This document shows, piece after piece, positions 59,192 through 64,000 of a stretch of 64,000 bases of DNA. A program made the position numbers and the translations under genes. Location of the stretch: contig DATHMK010000037.1 in assembly GCA_035487155.1 (NCBI GenBank), forward strand, positions 1 to 64,000, read 5' to 3'. The notes under the pieces were generated by a model. The model was not told the DNA's origin. It did no database searches and saw only the letters and a program-made list of their open reading frames with translations. The stretch's first letter is position 1; every line of letters starts with the position of its first letter. Source of the DNA: DAIDKA01 sp035487155. GTDB lineage: Bacteria > Pseudomonadota > Gammaproteobacteria > Steroidobacterales > Steroidobacteraceae.

Positions 59192-60672
59192 CCGACACGG
59201 ATCAAGCCCATGACCTGAACCCGCTGCTGTCCACGCTGGAGCGCTTCGTGGGCCTGCACCTCTGGGTCGTCGGCGACATCATGCTGGATGAGTACGTGAT
59301 GGGCGCGGTGGAGCGAATTTCCCCGGAAGCCCCGGTGCCGGTGGTGCGGGTGCGCGACACCGAGCTGCGCCTTGGGGGCGCGGCCAACGTGGCGCGCCAG
59401 GTGGCGGCTCTGGGCGCCAAAGTGAGCCTGGCGGGCATCATCGGCAGCGATCGGGCGGGTGATGAACTGCTGCGATTGTGTACCGAATCCGGCATCGACA
59501 CCGGTGCGGTACTACGACTGGCCGCACGACGTACCACCCGCAAGCTGCGGGTCCTGGGCCACAGCCAGCAGCTGCTGCGGCTGGATTGGGAGGACGCCCA
59601 GGCCTGCTCCGCGCAGGACGCGGATGCCCTGGTGAACCGGCTCGCCGCAAACGGCACACCCGATGCCATCATCCTCAGCGACTACGCCAAGGGCGTGCTG
59701 ACCCCTGCAATCATCGCGGCCGTCACCCAAAGGCGCGGCACGGTGCCGGTCGTGGTGGATCCGAAGAGCCGTGATTTCACCCGCTACCGGGGCGCGACCA
59801 CGGTGACCCCGAACCGCAGGGAGCTGGAGGAAGCCTCAGGCCGCAGCCTCGATCCCGCCGACCGGGCCGCCGTGGCCGCCGCGGCGCGCCCGCTGATCGC
59901 CGCCGCCGGTTTGAGCTCCATGGTGGTCACGCTTAGCGAGCACGGCATGCTGATCGTCCCCGCCGATGGACCGGAAGCTGTGGTCCCCGCCACGCGGCGC
60001 GCGGTGTTCGACGTCACCGGCGCCGGTGATACGGCCATTGCGGTGCTGACACTGGCCCTCGCCGCGCATGCGCCGCTGATGGTGGCCGCGCGAATCGCCA
60101 ACGCCGCGGCCGGCGTCTCGGTCGGCCAGGTCGGTGCGGTGGCGGTGGATGCCGACAGCATCCGCAGTGAACTGACCGCCGGCCCCGAGGCCAAGGTTCT
60201 GTCGCGCCAGGACATCGCCGCGCGCGCCGCCTCCTGGCGCATGGCCGGCAAACGCATCGTGTTCACCAATGGCTGCTACGACCTGCTGCACGCGGGACAT
60301 CTGTCCTTGCTGCATGGCGCTGCCCGGCTGGGCGATGTGCTGGTGCTGGCCATCAACAGCGATGCCTCCGTGAAGCGCCTGAAGGGACCGGAACGGCCGC
60401 TGGTGAATGAGGGTGAACGGGCGGCGCTGCTGGCGGCACTGGCATGCGTGGATGCGGTGACCATATTCGATGAGGACACCCCGCTTGAGGCGCTGCAGGC
60501 GATCAAGCCTCATGTGCTGGTCAAGGGTGCTGACTACCGGCCCGAGCAGGTGGTGGGCAGGGATTTCGTGGAGTCCTATGGCGGCACGGTGGCGCTGGTG
60601 CCGCTGCTGCCGGCCAAATCCACCACGGCACTGGTGGAGCGCATCAAGGGCCAGGGGAAAGGGTCCCCTTAG
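59188..60672 (+). CDS. hldE: Bifunctional heptose 7-phosphate kinase / heptose 1-phosphate adenylyltransferase
   Basis: A 494-residue two-domain enzyme. The N-terminal PfkB-like kinase (about 20-340) has GGAANVARQ and GAGDTAIAVL, and the C-terminal nucleotidyltransferase (about 355-490) has FTNGCYDLLHAGHLSLL with the HxGH motif and NSDASVKRLKGPERP. It supplies both other steps of ADP-heptose synthesis; gmhA is not in the window. It overlaps the convergent GT9 gene by four bases. Confidence 0.94.
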   Translation: MTDTDQAHDLNPLLSTLERFVGLHLWVVGDIMLDEYVMGAVERISPEAPVPVVRVRDTELRLGGAANVARQVAALGAKVSLAGIIGSDRAGDELLRLCTESGIDTGAVLRLAARRTTRKLRVLGHSQQLLRLDWEDAQACSAQDADALVNRLAANGTPDAIILSDYAKGVLTPAIIAAVTQRRGTVPVVVDPKSRDFTRYRGATTVTPNRRELEEASGRSLDPADRAAVAAAARPLIAAAGLSSMVVTLSEHGMLIVPADGPEAVVPATRRAVFDVTGAGDTAIAVLTLALAAHAPLMVAARIANAAAGVSVGQVGAVAVDADSIRSELTAGPEAKVLSRQDIAARAASWRMAGKRIVFTNGCYDLLHAGHLSLLHGAARLGDVLVLAINSDASVKRLKGPERPLVNEGERAALLAALACVDAVTIFDEDTPLEALQAIKPHVLVKGADYRPEQVVGRDFVESYGGTVALVPLLPAKSTTALVERIKGQGKGSP

Positions 60673-61730
60673 CTTCGGACCAGGTACAGATGGCGCGCGC
60701 GCGAGGGCGCCACCTGCGCCAGTTCATCCACTCTTTCGCTCACGGCATCGGCAACCTCCGCAACGCTGATGAAGGTGACACCCCGAGCTTCGTGGATCAC
60801 GTGGTGCTGATCGCCCCAGGGGAACCATTGACGCGGTAGGTTCAGATTGCCGAACAGCGCCACGCAGGGTGTGCCCTGCGTGGCTGCCAGGTGCATGGGG
60901 CCGCTGTCGTGGCAGACCAGCACGCCGCAGCGACCCAGCACCGCCGCGGACTCACGTGCGCTCAGTGCGCCACACAGATTCAGCGCCGGCCCGTTCCATT
61001 GCGACAGGATGCGCCGCGCCAGGGCGTGCTCATCGGCAGCGCCCAGCAGCACCGGGCAGATATGCGGCGTGCGTGCCCGAAGCTGTTGCAGCAGCTGCGT
61101 CCAACGCGCTTCACCCCAGTCCTTTGAGGCCCACTTGGCGCCTGGCGCCAAGGCCACCCTGGGCACTCCCGGGGGCAGTGCGGCCAGGTGCTCCTCGGCG
61201 ACCGTCCTCTCCACGGCCGACAGCTTCAGGTCCCAGTTGGCCGTGGCCAGATCCACGAGGATGTCCCGCGACAGTTTGCGGGCCAGGTAGCGCGCCTCCG
61301 GCTCGACGTTGCCCTCCGGATCGACACGGCGCTGCAGCGCGCGCTGGTTTTCCGGCAGACCCAGGAACCTGCGGATGCCGGCCAGCCGGAAGAACGGCAG
61401 ATCACGGCGCACCTGCCAGATCGTCGTCCGGGGCGCGAGATAGACCAGGGTGCGCGCGCCGGTCGAGCGCAGCCGGCGAACCAGGGACAGGGCCGCCGCG
61501 GGCGATCCCAGTCCGGCGGGGTAGTACTGCGCACCATGGATCAGACCGGAATCGCCCAGCACGGATTCGGCCGATGAGGCGCGCGCGGAATCCGGCTTGT
61601 TGGTCAGCAGGATGCGTCGCTGGTCGGGGAAGTGCCGGGCGATGGCATGCAGGCAGGGCAGCATGACGACGGTGTCGCCAATGCTGCCGATGTGAAAAAT
61701 GATCACGGTGCCGGGGACAGCGGGTTGCAT
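60669..61730 (-). CDS. Family 9 glycosyltransferase (heptosyltransferase-like)
   Basis: A 353-residue GT-B enzyme of the LPS heptosyltransferase family. IIFHIGSIGDTVVMLPCLHAIARHFP is the N-terminal block, WASKDWGEARWTQLLQQL the donor domain, and VCHDSGPMHLAATQGTPCVALFGN the conserved C-terminal motif. Adjacent ADP-heptose genes support a heptose donor. The 114 bases upstream contain the divergent promoter of the acyltransferase gene. Confidence 0.88.
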   Translation of the reverse strand: MQPAVPGTVIIFHIGSIGDTVVMLPCLHAIARHFPDQRRILLTNKPDSARASSAESVLGDSGLIHGAQYYPAGLGSPAAALSLVRRLRSTGARTLVYLAPRTTIWQVRRDLPFFRLAGIRRFLGLPENQRALQRRVDPEGNVEPEARYLARKLSRDILVDLATANWDLKLSAVERTVAEEHLAALPPGVPRVALAPGAKWASKDWGEARWTQLLQQLRARTPHICPVLLGAADEHALARRILSQWNGPALNLCGALSARESAAVLGRCGVLVCHDSGPMHLAATQGTPCVALFGNLNLPRQWFPWGDQHHVIHEARGVTFISVAEVADAVSERVDELAQVAPSRARHLYLVRS

Positions 61731-61774
61731 GCGGTCATCATCGCTGGCGGCGATGACGCGACAGTGACGCCGGG

Positions 61775-61804
61775 CTGACTTTATCTATGGCTTGGGCATA
61801 AAAT
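61775..61804 (+). promoter_or_regulatory. Candidate promoter for the acyltransferase operon
   Basis: CTGACT (61775-61780) and TAAAAT (61799-61804) are 18 bases apart, in the gap before the GTG start at 61845. The -10 keeps five of six consensus bases. Confidence 0.45.
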
Positions 61805-61844
61805 ACATCAGCCTGTAACGCAACTTCGTTTCCCTTGGGTAACC

Positions 61845-62975
61845 GTGAGTTACCGCCCCCTGCTGGATCGAGTGCGCTGGACGTCCGCTGCGCTGGTGGC
61901 GGCTGGCCATGCCATTGCGATCCTGAACGACTCGGTGCGCGGCAGCCCGATCCTCAATGCCATCGCGCAGATGCGCAGCCCCGCGGTGATCGTGTTCTTC
62001 GTGCTCAGCGGCTACCTGGTCGGCGGCGTGGTGATCAGGGATTTCGCAAGCTTCCAGCCGCGCCGCTACGCCATCGCCCGCCTCGCGCGCATCTACATCG
62101 TGCTGATCCCCGCGCTGCTGCTCACCATGCTCATCGATGGCGCGGTGTTCCACTTCGATCATCTCAATCCCCTGTTCAGCCAGGTGTGGCAGGGTGGGGC
62201 GCTCGGTGACACGCCGATCTTCTCCCGCTACACCCTGGCGCGCGCCATCGCGGCGGTGTTCTGCCTCGAACCGCTGATCTCGCCGCCCATCGGATCGGCC
62301 GGCAGCCTCTGGAGCCTCGGCAACGAGTGGATCTACTACTTCGCCTTCCCCGCCCTGTTCGCCGCGGGGTTCCGCCTGGGAGGATTCAGGACGGCAACCG
62401 TCCTGGCCTTCGGGTCGGCGGTGCTGGTGGCCCTGGTCAGTCGCATGGAAGCGGCCTTCTGGCTGGTATGGCTGGCAGGCGCCTACGCCAATGCGGTGGA
62501 CCTGCGGCGCCTGCTGCGCTTGGCGCTGCTGAGGCGCCTCGTGCATCACGCGGGCATGGCGGCAGGCATCGTCGGGGTCGCCCTGGGCGCGTGGCTGGGG
62601 ATGCGAACTGCCATCCTGCTCATCGGCGTCGCGGGCTTCGTGGTGCTGGCGGCAGGCGCCACCGATGAACATCTGTCGGCACGGAAGCTCGACAAATCAC
62701 TGGCACGCTTTTCCTACTCGCTGTACGTGACCCACCTGCAGGTCATGACCCTGCTGGCCGCGATCCTGTTTCGCTGCGGACTGCTGGCGCCAACCGGAAT
62801 CGTCTCGCCGCTGGCCGTCATCGGGCTGGCCCTGGCGCTGCTGGGGATTGCCATGGCGGTCGCCTTGGGTTTCGCCACCCTGTTCGAAGACCGGACCGCC
62901 GATCTTGCGCGCTGGCTGACTCGCCGCTGCAGCGCAACTGTTCCCACCACGGCCGCGGGCATCGCCCAGCAATGA
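61845..62975 (+). CDS. Acyltransferase-3 family membrane protein
   Basis: A 376-residue protein with about ten helices. LDRVRWTSAALVAAGHAIAIL resembles the family start with a conserved His after the first helix, VIVFFVLSGYLVGGVVIRDF and RYAIARLARIYIVL are typical, and SYSLYVTHLQVMTL ends the domain. Such proteins add acetyl or other acyl groups to surface sugars. GTG 61845. Its stop overlaps the ATG of the next gene (ATGA). Confidence 0.85.
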   Translation: MSYRPLLDRVRWTSAALVAAGHAIAILNDSVRGSPILNAIAQMRSPAVIVFFVLSGYLVGGVVIRDFASFQPRRYAIARLARIYIVLIPALLLTMLIDGAVFHFDHLNPLFSQVWQGGALGDTPIFSRYTLARAIAAVFCLEPLISPPIGSAGSLWSLGNEWIYYFAFPALFAAGFRLGGFRTATVLAFGSAVLVALVSRMEAAFWLVWLAGAYANAVDLRRLLRLALLRRLVHHAGMAAGIVGVALGAWLGMRTAILLIGVAGFVVLAAGATDEHLSARKLDKSLARFSYSLYVTHLQVMTLLAAILFRCGLLAPTGIVSPLAVIGLALALLGIAMAVALGFATLFEDRTADLARWLTRRCSATVPTTAAGIAQQ

Positions 62976-64000
62976 GCCTGCGCTCGGCGGCGGCAATCCT
63001 GGGACTGCTCGCCAGCGGCGGCGCGGTTCACGGCGCCGCGCCAATGATCATGCACACGCCCGGCTATGAATCCCCGGTCCGTGCCGACCCGGATGATCTG
63101 ATCATGATCGGCGGCACGGGTTTTGACGCTTCGGATCAGGTGGTCTATGTGGCGGCGAATGGGCCCGCCGCCGATTCGCATCCCGAGGCGCTGCCGCGGC
63201 ACTCCGATGCCACGCGCGGCCGCGCACCGGTCGTTCAGGTCGGGGATCCGCCCTATGCCATCACCGTACGGATGCCTCCTCAGATCCTCAAGGGCCGCGC
63301 CTATCGACTCTGGGTGGTCAATGCGCGCAACGAATGGAGCGACGCCCTTGCCATCAACGACCCCAGACCCCAATGGTTCAGCCCCGCCTACGTCTATGCA
63401 ACGGCCGACGTGGCGAAGCTCGGGCGACGGCTGCGGGTGATCGGCCGCAACCTCACGACGGAGGCGGCAGCGCTGACGCGCATCCGCCTGCTCGGTCCCC
63501 ACGATTACGAACTCGCCACTGTGCCGGCTCCCGCCCGATCTTCGGTCATGGCGCAGTATGTCGCCGAGGCCGTGCTGCCCGCGGCACTGCTGCCGGGCCG
63601 CTACCGCGTCAGTGCGCGACGCTCCGACGGCGACTGGGTTGAGATCCCCGAGCAGCGACTCGAAGTTCGTGCGGATCCCCGGCCGCAGCGTGAGTTCACG
63701 CTTGGCGATCCGCGCTTCGGCGCCTGCCATCCCGACGATACCCTGGACGACAGCGAATGCTTTGCGCGACTGCTGGAAGCCGTGTCTCGGGCCGGTGCAG
63801 CAACCATTGTCATTCCGCGAGGAACATGGCTGCTATCCACTCAGGCCGCGCGCGCCAGCGCTGATGACGGATTCGTGCTGCAACACGATGTGCAGCTGCG
63901 CGCAGCCGTGCCCGGAGCCAGTGTCATCCGCAGGCACGAAGCGGTTGATCCGCGGCATTCCGGTCCCCTCCTGACCCTGACCGGTCGCAACCTGGTGTCC
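62972..64000 (+). CDS. Secreted beta-helix protein, pectate-lyase-like (partial, runs off window)
   Basis: The frame stays open for 343 codons to the window end. The signal peptide ends near residue 22 (GGAVHGAA). Residues about 30-110 and 130-230 look like beta-sandwich domains; from about 245 the stretch LGDPRFGACHPDDTLDDSECFARLLEAV..IVIPRGTWLLS matches the start of a right-handed beta-helix of the pectate lyase 3 family. It is likely a polysaccharide-binding or -cleaving enzyme of the glycan cluster, or a scaffold. ATG 62972 overlaps the stop of the acyltransferase gene. Confidence 0.7.
   Translation, partial: MSLRSAAAILGLLASGGAVHGAAPMIMHTPGYESPVRADPDDLIMIGGTGFDASDQVVYVAANGPAADSHPEALPRHSDATRGRAPVVQVGDPPYAITVRMPPQILKGRAYRLWVVNARNEWSDALAINDPRPQWFSPAYVYATADVAKLGRRLRVIGRNLTTEAAALTRIRLLGPHDYELATVPAPARSSVMAQYVAEAVLPAALLPGRYRVSARRSDGDWVEIPEQRLEVRADPRPQREFTLGDPRFGACHPDDTLDDSECFARLLEAVSRAGAATIVIPRGTWLLSTQAARASADDGFVLQHDVQLRAAVPGASVIRRHEAVDPRHSGPLLTLTGRNLVS

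Noticed and set aside
1..64000. tRNA, rRNA, CRISPR array, transposase or phage genes
   Set aside because: No tRNA arm motifs, repeated spacer units, terminal inverted repeats with transposase genes or phage structural genes were noticed, though a programmatic scan would be needed for certainty.

Overview
This is a gene-dense, G+C-rich chromosomal window of a Gram-negative bacterium. It carries an outer-membrane lipid (MCE) transporter, LPS heptose biosynthesis, ExeA/GspB-like secretion proteins, a TonB-like protein and a FadE-type acyl-CoA dehydrogenase. Gene content and protein style suggest a gammaproteobacterium, possibly of the Nevskiales/Steroidobacterales type; that placement is an inference. 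I saw no rRNA, tRNA, CRISPR array, insertion sequence or phage module. Almost everything is coding, with many 1-4 base stop/start overlaps.

Layout. (a) 1-5020: HD-domain phosphodiesterase-like protein, a membrane GGDEF/EAL protein, and a phospholipase-D-like protein with degraded catalytic motifs. (b) 10884-4989, minus strand: a tightly packed run with a small hydrophobic peptide gene, a GntR regulator, an ABC ATPase with an ABC-2 permease, then an MCE lipid transporter (STAS-MlaE permease, MlaF ATPase, MlaD protein, lipoprotein). (c) 11049-16144: malate dehydrogenase, FadE-like dehydrogenase, a DUF4399 protein and DNA polymerase IV. (d) 16149-21231: ExeA-like ATPase, GspB-like protein, a receiver-TM-TonB fusion and a Ser/Thr kinase with a receiver-like N-terminus lacking the phospho-acceptor Asp. 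(e) 21361-22306: stress-type glycine-zipper and BON proteins. (f) 26222-22313, minus: two tandem ADP/ATP-carrier-like transporters with an ICMT-like methyltransferase and an unknown protein. (g) 26396-31543: SAM methyltransferase, RimO, SixA, GMC oxidoreductase, NTF2-like protein. (h) 31608-34525: a second GntR/ABC system with a perfect inverted repeat over the regulator's start. (i) 34563-37995: ECF sigma operon and a CPA1 antiporter. (j) 38008-48758: GumN-like and GFA proteins, a DUF6152/DUF6644/DUF6644/unknown exported-protein cassette, acetyltransferases, a DHA2 drug transporter, an FAD monooxygenase-like protein, membrane proteins and a putative zinc peptidase.

(k) 48786-64000 is a cell-surface polysaccharide region: family-2, family-4, family-9 and GT-C-like glycosyltransferases, a WcaF-like acetyltransferase, an exosortase fused to EpsI (XrtD-like), asparagine synthase-like amidotransferase, the hldD-gmhB-hldE ADP-heptose genes, an acyltransferase-3 protein and a secreted beta-helix protein that runs off the window end. 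The sorting enzyme, sugar modification genes and heptose supply point to export and decoration of a surface glycan or glycoprotein. No recognisable PEP-CTERM/VPLPA-type substrate is encoded in the window.

The most unusual items are the receiver-TonB fusion next to the pseudo-receiver kinase and ExeA/GspB genes, the exosortase-EpsI fusion without a visible substrate, the DUF6152/DUF6644 cassette, the two nucleotide-carrier-like genes, and the two GntR/ABC modules with candidate operators.
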